Shown here: piece by piece, positions 1 through 7,374 of the stretch
How the letters are laid out: every line of letters begins with the position of its first letter
Numbering within the stretch: the first letter of the stretch is position 1
Source: Acidiphilium sp. PA
GTDB lineage: Bacteria; Pseudomonadota; Alphaproteobacteria; Acetobacterales; Acetobacteraceae
Length of the DNA: 64,000 bases
Direction of reading: 5' to 3'
NCBI RefSeq assembly: GCF_026191915.1
Contig: NZ_JAIMBY010000013.1
Coordinates: 1 to 64,000 of the forward strand
The notes under the pieces: generated by a model
Seen by the model: only the letters and a program-made list of their open reading frames with translations
Told to the model about the DNA's origin: nothing
Database searches by the model: none
Position numbers and translations under genes: made by a program

Positions 1-114
1 ATTGACACCTGCCGCAAGCGCCGCACGGATCCATGGGCCTATGCCTACGCCCTCATCACCGCCGCTCGCTCTAACAATCTGCTGCCCACCATCCCTGCCC
101 AGCTAGCGATCTGA
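1..114 (+). CDS. C-terminal fragment of a transposase, possibly IS66-type (5' end outside window)
   Basis: An open frame enters from the left edge and stops at TGA 112-114, giving 37 residues beginning IDTCRKRRTDPWAYAY and ending in a proline/leucine-rich tail. The 'TCR.R...W.Y' pattern followed by an Ala/Leu tail resembles the extreme C-terminus of IS66-family transposases as I remember them. Location next to an integrase and a partial tRNA fits a mobile region. No upstream sequence is visible, so family and integrity are unproven; it could be another mobile-element or hypothetical protein. Confidence 0.35.
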   Translation: MDTCRKRRTDPWAYAYALITAARSNNLLPTIPAQLAI

Positions 115-170
115 CCCGGGGGTGTGAACGGTTACCATAAATGATTGTTCCGCAGTCTATTTTGCATAAT

Positions 171-196
171 AGCAAAAATTGTTTACTGTAACAATT
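171..196 (-). terminator. Possible terminator downstream of the integrase gene
   Basis: A 7-bp inverted repeat (AATTGTT at 177-183, AACAATT at 190-196, 6-nt loop) lies 27 bp past the integrase stop. Read on the minus strand the stem is followed by a run of five T. The stem is AT-rich and so weak. The surrounding 115-222 stretch is AT-rich with no gene. Confidence 0.35.
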
Positions 197-222
197 TCTT
201 AAAAACTCCATAATACTATCAA

Positions 223-1488
223 TCATTTGTCGAAATTAAGCTTTGCGCTACCGAGCCAAACCGTCAAATCGTCGCGGATATCCTGACTGACTTTCTCAAC
301 GCTGGCGATAACAACATTTGAAATGCGCTCCTGCTGCTCGCGAAGGTGATTGTTTAATAGCCGCTCCCGCGTGATGTAGCCAGCATTCACGCCGGGCAGG
401 GAGTGGTTCATAAGCAGATGAATGTCGATTTCAGACAAGCCAGCTGCCTGAGCAACGGTCCGATAGGTCTGCCGGAGATCATTGCCCCATTGCGGCAAAA
501 ATTCGCGATTCTCCCAGTATTCGACCAGATGGCCGTCCTTGCTGTTGGCTGGATATAGCCAGAACTCGGCGTGCTCCTGATATAATGCCCGTCCAACGCG
601 CATAGTCCGGATAATTGATCGCATCATTGGCCGCGAGAGCGGAATATCAAACGCTTTTTTGGCGCCACCCTTCGGGGTGGGAAAATGAAGAATTCGTTGG
701 CGAAAGTCGATGTGCTCAATGCGTACGCGCCTGAGGGCATCCGGCCGTGAACCGCTCAGCAATGAAAACAAGTGGAATTCTCTACGTATCGGGTTGGACA
801 CCTTCAGCAATGCGGCGAGCCAGCCCGGAATCTCTGCCGGCCCCAGGCCAGTATCCCGACGAATCTCACGGTTCCAGTCGATCGCGATGGTCGGGTTTCT
901 CGCAGGTAGGACAGGATTGCTTTTCAGAGCGTGATTATAAATCGCGCGCAGCGTGCGCATGGAGTTATTCGCCATATAAGGGCCGTTCTGCTCTGTGATT
1001 TCATCATGACGGTCTGCCACCATTTTTGGGGCCCGGCCGAGCTTTCCCAAGGAAATATCGAGCCAGTCCGTGAAGAGCCGCTCAACATGATCCTTATACC
1101 CTTGGATAGTCTTAGTGTTCCTTCCTTTCCGCTTCATGTGAGCGTCGCGGTAACGCTCCCAGGCCTCGCGTAGCGTGACCTCCTCAGATCGCGTACTCGC
1201 CACTTCGCCGGGCCGGACGCCTTTTGCGATCGAGGCCAACGCCGCCTTCGCCTTGACCCGTGCGTCACGGGCGGTGATCTCCTCGCATTCGCCAAGTTTT
1301 AGCCGCGCCGAGAATTGACGTTTGCCGTCACGCCAGAATTCTCCTTGAACCATAAAGGTCTTGGTTCGCTTACCGACGAGGATTGAAAATCCAGCCAATT
1401 CGGTATCGCGTACAAAATATTGGCCGGCGGATGCCAGGGGAAGTTTATCGACCGATTTATCGGTGAGGAGCAGGCTTTGATTGGGCAT
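223..1488 (-). CDS. Tyrosine-type site-specific integrase of a genomic island or prophage
   Basis: 421 residues. Residues 1-95 resemble the Arm DNA-binding (DUF4102-like) module, about 100-195 the core-binding helices, and 225-390 the phage-integrase catalytic domain. Candidate catalytic residues are R248 (GSRPDAL), K273 (TPKGG), R339 (NDLRQTYRT), H362 (MNHS) and the nucleophile Y371 (NAGYIT). The box II position that is normally His (HxLR) is N336 here. Its upstream side faces the tRNA-Thr 3' fragment at 1690-1735, as expected for an integrase next to its own attachment site. It probably catalyses integration and excision of the element extending left beyond the window. Confidence 0.9.
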   Translation of the reverse strand: MPNQSLLLTDKSVDKLPLASAGQYFVRDTELAGFSILVGKRTKTFMVQGEFWRDGKRQFSARLKLGECEEITARDARVKAKAALASIAKGVRPGEVASTRSEEVTLREAWERYRDAHMKRKGRNTKTIQGYKDHVERLFTDWLDISLGKLGRAPKMVADRHDEITEQNGPYMANNSMRTLRAIYNHALKSNPVLPARNPTIAIDWNREIRRDTGLGPAEIPGWLAALLKVSNPIRREFHLFSLLSGSRPDALRRVRIEHIDFRQRILHFPTPKGGAKKAFDIPLSRPMMRSIIRTMRVGRALYQEHAEFWLYPANSKDGHLVEYWENREFLPQWGNDLRQTYRTVAQAAGLSEIDIHLLMNHSLPGVNAGYITRERLLNNHLREQQERISNVVIASVEKVSQDIRDDLTVWLGSAKLNFDK

Positions 1489-1689
1489 TTCGGAACTACT
1501 GATTAAACGCTGGGGCCAAGCGGGAATTTTAGTAAGGGTTTAGTACGGGGTTTGACTCTTTGGAAGTCAGCGGGGACCTCTACGACAATCTCCGACGTAG
1601 CACCAATTCTCCATAAAAATCAACAAACTAAGGACAGAAAATTGTATCGTTTCGTGTCCTGTCGTATGATATCGAAGAGTTGTTTTATA

Positions 1690-1735
1690 AATTCGTAATC
1701 AGTAGGTCCCCGGTTCAATCCCGGGTGTCGGCACC
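1690..1735 (+). repeat. attR-like site: 3' half of tRNA-Thr(CGT)
   Basis: The stretch starts with ATTCGTAATCAG, i.e. the anticodon loop (CGT) and the 3' side of the anticodon stem. It continues through variable loop, a good T arm (CCCGG, GTTCAAT, CCGGG), the acceptor 3' strand TGTCGGC, discriminator A and CCA. The matching D arm and 5' anticodon strand are absent just upstream (AT-rich sequence instead). Tyrosine integrases commonly use tRNA 3' ends as attB, leaving a full tRNA at one end and a 3' copy at the other. This copy would be the right junction, with the intact tRNA-Thr expected to the left of the window. Confidence 0.75.
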
Positions 1736-1921
1736 ATATTTTCAGTGCGTCAGCCGGATTTCGATCGGCTCTGCCGGCGGCATTGTTGTCACGGGTCCCG
1801 GTGGGATACGGATGCCGGTTGTGGGACTGGCACCACAGCCCGTGGCCAATCAGCTTGAAGTTGACCACGGTGCCGACGGACTCGCAATGAGACCATCGAC
1901 ACCTGGATATTAAACGAAAGC

Positions 1922-2125
1922 TTAGTGCTTGCCGGCCGCCTTGCCGCTTTGCTGATGTGCATCGGTCGAATGCTTGTGAGCGGCACTCGAGTGTTCATGC
2001 GCCTTGGTGGAATGCTGCTGGGCAGCGGCGTGATCGCCTTTGTCATGGTGTTCAGCGGCGGTATGGTGCGCTTTCGCTGCCGTTTCGTGGGCTTTCGCTG
2101 CTTCTTTGTGGTTGGAGCTGGCCAT
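1922..2125 (-). CDS. Small His/Ala-rich hydrophilic protein (67 aa)
   Basis: Start chosen at MASSNHKEAAK because AAGGAAA lies 6-7 nt upstream; an in-frame ATG 15 codons earlier has no such site. The protein is almost entirely A, H, K, E, Q and S in loose heptad-like repeats (AAKAHETAAKAHHTAAEHH), predicted helical, with no signal peptide and no cysteine. Similar short 'HHxxAAxHH' proteins are widespread in Alphaproteobacteria, mostly unnamed. A metal-buffering or desiccation/stress role is possible but only a guess. It is the first chromosomal gene after the att site. Confidence 0.7.
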   Translation of the reverse strand: MASSNHKEAAKAHETAAKAHHTAAEHHDKGDHAAAQQHSTKAHEHSSAAHKHSTDAHQQSGKAAGKH

Positions 2126-2630
2126 GTGGGTTTCCTTTGCGTTGATCCACGGATTGATCCCGTAGTTCACTCGAAATGGCGGTCGCAGGCGGCGGGTTCA
2201 AATGAAATCGTGGCCATTCATTTCGATAGACCGTTGTTTATACAAAAATTATTGTACGAATACTGTTGGTCGCTGATCACGATTTGCGCGGGGATTTCCA
2301 CGGCATGATCGTATGAACGGATCACAGGGATGCGTCAGGCATTTGGATACCGGTACGGGCGCTGCATGCTGAGCTGGGGCCGGACACTCTATGCCGGCGG
2401 GCGGGACCTTCGCGTGACGCTTGCATCCGCGCGACGGCCGCCTGGCTGACCCTCGCGCCTCGGGCAGCCAGACCATCTTCCCCATCGTGCGGGCTAATCG
2501 TGAGCCGGTGGTGGGCGGGGAATGATCACCGGGGAGGGACAACGGCAATGTTTCAACGAAACGGGCGACATCGAGGACAACTTGGCGGCCGAAATGATCA
2601 CCGGACTGGCGGATCAGCCGGACCGGGCCA
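2126..2630. other. Intergenic stretch without a convincing gene
   Basis: Open frames here have proline/arginine-heavy shadow composition and no ribosome site. An AT-rich patch at 2225-2275 carries a small inverted repeat (TACAA..TTGTA around 2240-2256) and could hold the promoter of the small gene at 1922-2125. Nothing else is recognised. Confidence 0.5.
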
Positions 2631-4334
2631 TCAAGGGGAAGATGCGAGCGCGGCGAGCACCGATTGGATTGGGCCGGACCAGTCGCCGAGGCGGGATTGG
2701 CGGTGCAGATGGACGTGGTCGTACCAGGGTGTGGTGGTGCGGCCGAGCAGCCAGCGCCAGTCGCATGAGGCGGAAAGCAGGACGTGGCAGGGTTTGCCCA
2801 TGGCGCCGGCGAGGTGGGCGATCGAGGTATCGACGGTGACGATGGCGTCGAGATTGGCGAGGATGCCGGCGGTGCTCGCGAAATCGGAGATCTGCGGCGC
2901 GAGGCTGGGGATGTCGTATTCGGCCTGGCGCGCGCCGAGCTGCAGGGCGATGAAGCTTGTGTTCGGCACGGCGAGCACCGGCGTGAGCGCGCCCGGTGGC
3001 AGGGACCGCCGCTGGTCGTTGTTGTGGCCGGGGTTGCCAGCCCAGACCAGGCCGATCAGGCGTTGGCCCGGTTGGCGCTGATGGGCAAGGGCGGCGCGCC
3101 ACCGATCGATGTTCCAGTGGCCGGCGTTCGCCGGGGTGGGTGCGAGGTAGCCCTGGGCGGCGGGGATGGTGGCGGGTGTGAGTGCCAGGACGTGAGGCAG
3201 GCTCATCTGGTCGATCGCGCAATCGACATCGGGCGGGGCGGGGTCATCGAGCGTGCACAGGCCGATGCCCATGCCGGCGAACAACGTGTGGAGGGTTTTG
3301 TGGCAGGCGAGGGTGAGGTGACGCGCCTGGCTTGCGAGTGCCGGCAGGAAGCGGGCGAACATGATGGTATCGCCCAGCCCCTGTTCGGCGCGCACCAGCA
3401 GGTGCCGGCCGGCGAGCGGTTCGCCCTGCCACGTCGGCGCCGGCAGGCGATCGAAATGCGAACCGTAGACGGGATGGCGTTTGCGCCATTCATAGGCGGC
3501 GAAGCCGGTCGCGAAATCACCGGCGAGCAGGGCGGCGACCCCGCGATTCCAGTGGGCGACCGCGAAATCGGGGTCGAGCGCGATGGCATGATCGCACGCC
3601 GTGATCGCGCCTGCGGTATCGCCCTCGATGGTCAGGGCGACGCCGAGGCTCGCCCAGGCTTCCTTCAGCCCGGGGTTGACCGCGAGCGCGGCGCGGAGAT
3701 CGGCGATACCGCCCTCGATGTCGTTGCGGTTGATGCGCGCGTTGCCGCGATTGAGATAGGCGCCGGCATGGGCGGTATCGGCCGCGAGGACGTGATCGAA
3801 CTGGTGGATCGCGCCGAGCGGATCGCCTTGCGCCGAACGGGCTGACCCCAGGGTGAAGCGGGCGTGGAGGCAGTTCGGGTCGAGCGCGAGCGCGAGGGCG
3901 GCGGCCTGTTCGGCGCCGGCGTGCTGCCCGGCCGCGAGGCAGGCGGCGGCAAGACCGGCGCGAGCGGCGGCGAGCTCGGGGCGGAGCGCGACGGCGCGTT
4001 GATAATGGCTGATCGCGCCCGGCGGATCGCCCCGATCGATCAGGATGGCGCCGGCGACCAGCCACGCCTCGGCAAGGTCCGGCGTGGCGTGGCAGGCGGC
4101 CTGGGCATCCGCCGCCGCATGATCGAGGTCGCCGAGCGACCAGGCCGCGAGGGCGCGGTTGGTCAGCGCGGGAGGGAAACCGGGGAGTTGGACCAGAACC
4201 TGGGAGAACGCTTCGACGGCGCGGGACAGGTCACCCGCGTGATAGGCGCGTAAACCATCCTTGAAGACCTGTTCGACGGACACCTGGGATAGGGATTGGG
4301 GGGCGAGGGCATTGGGGTCGAGCGGGTGGTTCAT
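2631..4334 (-). CDS. TPR-repeat protein with GT9-like glycosyltransferase domain
   Basis: 567 residues. About 20-290 are tandem tetratricopeptide repeats (e.g. AYLNRGNARINRNDIEGGI, ALDPDFAVAHWNRGVAALLAG). From about 300 on is a heptosyltransferase/GT9-like fold with EQGLGDTIMFARFLPAL, VDTSIAHLAGAMGKP and WRWLLGRTTTPWY near the end, the usual nucleotide-sugar half. Such TPR-GT9 proteins are common in Rhodospirillales and are thought to modify surface glycans or flagellar proteins; donor and acceptor are unknown. No signal peptide, so cytoplasmic. It is monocistronic, about 90 bp downstream of the transglycosylase gene on the same strand. Confidence 0.85.
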   Translation of the reverse strand: MNHPLDPNALAPQSLSQVSVEQVFKDGLRAYHAGDLSRAVEAFSQVLVQLPGFPPALTNRALAAWSLGDLDHAAADAQAACHATPDLAEAWLVAGAILIDRGDPPGAISHYQRAVALRPELAAARAGLAAACLAAGQHAGAEQAAALALALDPNCLHARFTLGSARSAQGDPLGAIHQFDHVLAADTAHAGAYLNRGNARINRNDIEGGIADLRAALAVNPGLKEAWASLGVALTIEGDTAGAITACDHAIALDPDFAVAHWNRGVAALLAGDFATGFAAYEWRKRHPVYGSHFDRLPAPTWQGEPLAGRHLLVRAEQGLGDTIMFARFLPALASQARHLTLACHKTLHTLFAGMGIGLCTLDDPAPPDVDCAIDQMSLPHVLALTPATIPAAQGYLAPTPANAGHWNIDRWRAALAHQRQPGQRLIGLVWAGNPGHNNDQRRSLPPGALTPVLAVPNTSFIALQLGARQAEYDIPSLAPQISDFASTAGILANLDAIVTVDTSIAHLAGAMGKPCHVLLSASCDWRWLLGRTTTPWYDHVHLHRQSRLGDWSGPIQSVLAALASSP

Positions 4335-4425
4335 CGCCTTACGATAGCGGTGAAATCTTAAGATGGGGTTGTCGGGCGGGATCGACCCGGTACGATCGGC
4401 CGGCGGGGCGTGATGGTGGGCGGGA

Positions 4426-6285
4426 TCAGTCGCCGGCGTCGGCCAGCGCGGTGCCGTAGGGGGACAGGCGGGGGAATTTGCCTTCGGCGATCGCGTCCAG
4501 GCTTTCCGGCGTGGTGCCGAGCTGTTCGGCGTAGAGCCAGCTGTCGGCCAGGACCTGGCGGACGAATCGGCGGGTCTGCGAAAGCGGAATGGATTCGAGG
4601 AAGATCAACGGATCGCCGCCGTCATGGATGGTGTGCGCCCAGGCCGCGGCGGCGACCGGCCCGGCGTTGTAGCTGGCGAGAATGTCGAGCAGGTTGCGCT
4701 GCACACCGGGCTGCTTGCCGAGGTAGCGCAGATAGCTCTGGCCCAGTGCGAGGTTGACGGCGGGTGCGCTCATGTTGCCGCCGATGCCGCCGATGCGGGC
4801 CATGGCGGCGGCGGTCTGCGGCATCAACTGCATCAGGCCGCGCGCGCCGACCGGCGAGACGGCATTGACGTTGAAGCCCGATTCGGTGCGCGCGAGGGCA
4901 TAGATGAGGGATGGATCGACATTGAACCCGCCGGCCGGATGCAGGGCCGGCAACGGCAGGCGCGCGCCGGCGATGGCGTTGCCGGGCAGCGTCCGGTCGA
5001 GCGCCACGGCGACATCGACCAGCCCGGCCCGGGCGGCGACGCGCATGACGGCCCGGCCCAGATCGGCCTGCCGGCGGATTTGCGGCCACAGGGCGCGGAG
5101 CGCGCGGGCGGCATCGGCCGGCCGGCCGGCCTCGATCAGGGCGAAGGCGAGCGCGCCGTCCTTGTGCGCGGCGACCGCTTCGATATCGGCTTCGGAGAGG
5201 CTGGCGGACAGGCCGGTGCCATCGAGACCATGGCCGAGCAACCGCCCTGCCAGCATGCCGTAGAAACTGTCGGGCGCCTTGTCGGCCTGATCGAGCCAAT
5301 GGAGATAGGCGTCGGGATGGCGCAGGCGCAGCGCGGCGCGGGCGGCCCAGAACGCGCCTGCTGCGCGTTGGCCCGCGCTGGTGTGGGTCGCGGTGGCTGC
5401 GGCGCTGAAATAGGGCAGGGACCCGGCGATGTTGCCCAGCTGCCAGGCGGCGAGGCCGGCGATGAAATCGGGGCGCCAGACGGCGTCACCGCCTTCGTGG
5501 GCCGCCTGGCTCGCAACCGTGAAGGCCTCGGCATAGCGCGCGTTGATGAAGAGATTACGCGCGACATCGCCGCGTAGGGCGGCACCGGCCGCGGTGGAGA
5601 TATGATTGTCCCGGCCGATCAGATCGATCGCGAGGCTGGTATGGCCGGAACGCGTCAGATTTGCCACGCGATCGGCAAGATAACGCGGGACGGCGACGCC
5701 GGGGGGTGGCGGTGGTGCCGCGCTGCCCGCCGCCATGACCGGCTCCGGCAGATAGGCGACATCGGCCGCCGGGGCGGTCGCACCCCGGGGCAGGCGCTGC
5801 AGCAGGAGGGCGCGGATGCGCAGCGTATGCGGCTGGCCGTTGTAGGCGGCAAGCCAGGCCTCGAGCTCGGCGGGGGTGGCATGATGGTAGGGGCCGAGGT
5901 AGCGCTGTGCGAGCACCTGACCCTTGAGGAGCGGGTTTTCGACGCGTGCGAGCAGACGTTGCGCCGCCGCCATGTGGCCGACATGCTGATCGGCGAAAAT
6001 ACGTTGGTAGATCGCGGCGTCGCTGGGGGTGAGCGGCTGCGCGAGCATGGTTTCGGCGCCGTCCAACGGCGTGCCGCGCGGGATGGCATAGGCAACGCTT
6101 TCGGACCCCGCTGATCCGGGTGAGGACGTTGCCGGCTGGCTGACGCCAGCGTGTTTCGCGGTTGTAGACCCCCTTTGCCCGGCCGGTGCCGCACACGCAG
6201 GTGCGACGGTGGCGAGCAGTGCCGCGGAGACGATACACGCCCGGGCGACACTTAGGCGGGAGAGCTTTTTAACGGCCCCTCGCAT
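4426..6285 (-). CDS. Soluble lytic murein transglycosylase (Slt family)
   Basis: 619 residues with an N-terminal signal peptide (KKLSRLSVARACIVSAALLA, ending AAPA), a long alpha-superhelical region and a C-terminal goose-lysozyme-like SLT domain. The catalytic glutamate is E468 in ALARTESGFN, followed by SPVGARGLMQLMPQTA and the late motif LASYNAGP. It would cleave the MurNAc-GlcNAc bond in the periplasm to give 1,6-anhydro ends. Length and domain order match E. coli Slt70. No partner genes are next to it. Confidence 0.92.
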   Translation of the reverse strand: MRGAVKKLSRLSVARACIVSAALLATVAPACAAPAGQRGSTTAKHAGVSQPATSSPGSAGSESVAYAIPRGTPLDGAETMLAQPLTPSDAAIYQRIFADQHVGHMAAAQRLLARVENPLLKGQVLAQRYLGPYHHATPAELEAWLAAYNGQPHTLRIRALLLQRLPRGATAPAADVAYLPEPVMAAGSAAPPPPPGVAVPRYLADRVANLTRSGHTSLAIDLIGRDNHISTAAGAALRGDVARNLFINARYAEAFTVASQAAHEGGDAVWRPDFIAGLAAWQLGNIAGSLPYFSAAATATHTSAGQRAAGAFWAARAALRLRHPDAYLHWLDQADKAPDSFYGMLAGRLLGHGLDGTGLSASLSEADIEAVAAHKDGALAFALIEAGRPADAARALRALWPQIRRQADLGRAVMRVAARAGLVDVAVALDRTLPGNAIAGARLPLPALHPAGGFNVDPSLIYALARTESGFNVNAVSPVGARGLMQLMPQTAAAMARIGGIGGNMSAPAVNLALGQSYLRYLGKQPGVQRNLLDILASYNAGPVAAAAWAHTIHDGGDPLIFLESIPLSQTRRFVRQVLADSWLYAEQLGTTPESLDAIAEGKFPRLSPYGTALADAGD

Positions 6286-6398
6286 GAGCCAAGGGGCTAC
6301 ACGGCTTATCCGGGCTGCGGCAACCCCTTAAATTGAGACCAGTTCTTATTATTTAAACAAAATATGCGATTAGAGGGGCTTACGTTACGGAACTGATA

Positions 6399-7232
6399 TC
6401 AACTTTCCGTGATCGATTGCGTTTTTTGCAGGGCAGCATCGTCCAAAACGCCAGCTTCGACACAGTCCTGCCGCAATGTCAGCAAGTCGGTCCAGGCGAG
6501 GCGCTTGGCCGCGGGTTGGCGCAGCAGGAACGCCGGATGATAGGTTGCCATGGCGCGGACCGGCTGATCGAGCCCGGGGATCGCGACCGGTTTCCAGCTG
6601 CCGCGCACCCGGCTGATGCCCTCCTTGCCGCCGATCAGTGCCCGCACCGCCACCGCGCCGAGCAGCAGCAGGCGCTGCGGGCGGATCAGGGCGATGTGCT
6701 GGTGCAGAAACGGCAGGCATTGGGCGATTTCGGCCTCGGACGGATTGCGATTGCCCGGCGGCCGCCAGGGCACCACGTTGACGATGCGCACCAGGGTGCG
6801 GTCGAGCCCGATGCTGGCCAGCATGCGGTCGAGCAACTGGCCGGCCGGGCCGACGAAGGGGCGGCCGGCGCGATCTTCCTCGCCGCCCGGCGCTTCACCG
6901 ATCAGCATGATGCGGGCGGTCTCGCTGCCATCGGCGAAGACGAGCTGGGTGGCGGTGCGCTTGAGCGCGCAATCGTCGAACGCTTCCAGCGCGGCGCGCA
7001 GCCCGGCGAGGGACTGGGCAGCGGCCGGCGCGGCGGTGATGGGGAGGGTGGCCGCGCGCGGTGGCGCCGGCGTGGCGGGGCGGCGCGCGATCACGGCGGC
7101 CGGCTCGGCGCGCAGCGGCCGTTTTGTGTGGTCCTGCGGGGTATCGGCCAGACCATCGACCGCGCCCCATTCAGCCTGGAGCGCGAGCCAGGCCAGCGCG
7201 AGGTCGGGCGGGATGGGGTCGGTCGGGTGCAT
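6399..7232 (-). CDS. Uracil-DNA glycosylase, family 4-like, with a reduced set of Fe-S cysteines
   Basis: 277 residues from the internal start MHPTDPIPP; the frame stays open to an ATG at 7331, but homologues I recall begin close to the LALAWLALQ segment. Family-4 motifs are clear: IGEAPGGEEDRAGRPFVG (active site), VPWRPPGNRNPSEAE, and YHPAFLLR near the end. Family 4 enzymes normally carry four Fe-S cysteines. Here only C88 and C172 remain: the first of the CxxC pair is F85 and the KCRPP cysteine is W156. It should remove uracil from DNA, probably without the cluster. The first 70 residues are a Pro/Ala-rich tail. Confidence 0.85.
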   Translation of the reverse strand: MHPTDPIPPDLALAWLALQAEWGAVDGLADTPQDHTKRPLRAEPAAVIARRPATPAPPRAATLPITAAPAAAQSLAGLRAALEAFDDCALKRTATQLVFADGSETARIMLIGEAPGGEEDRAGRPFVGPAGQLLDRMLASIGLDRTLVRIVNVVPWRPPGNRNPSEAEIAQCLPFLHQHIALIRPQRLLLLGAVAVRALIGGKEGISRVRGSWKPVAIPGLDQPVRAMATYHPAFLLRQPAAKRLAWTDLLTLRQDCVEAGVLDDAALQKTQSITES

Positions 7233-7331
7233 GCGACGATGTGACGCAGGAAGCCGGTATAGCGCAATGGCGATGATCGGGGCGGGTTCGCCTGATCGGG
7301 CGCGGGGCTTTACCAATCGGTCCGCCCGCAT

Positions 7332-7345
7332 GATATGACCATATC
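7332..7345. promoter_or_regulatory. Palindrome GATATG-AC-CATATC between udg and etfQO
   Basis: A perfect 6+2+6 inverted repeat lies 29 bp before the ETF-QO start in the divergent intergenic region, followed by TTTACGTCAA. The latter resembles half of the TTTACGT-type boxes of branched-chain/fatty-acid catabolism regulators (LiuR), which would suit ETF-QO. The regulator is not identified. Confidence 0.35.
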
Positions 7346-7374
7346 GTTTACGTCAATCGCTCCGGGAGAAACCG

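Noticed and set aside
2249-2548. 99-codon open frame on the minus strand
   Set aside because: No ribosome site, no family resemblance, Pro/Arg-rich composition typical of chance frames in GC-rich DNA.
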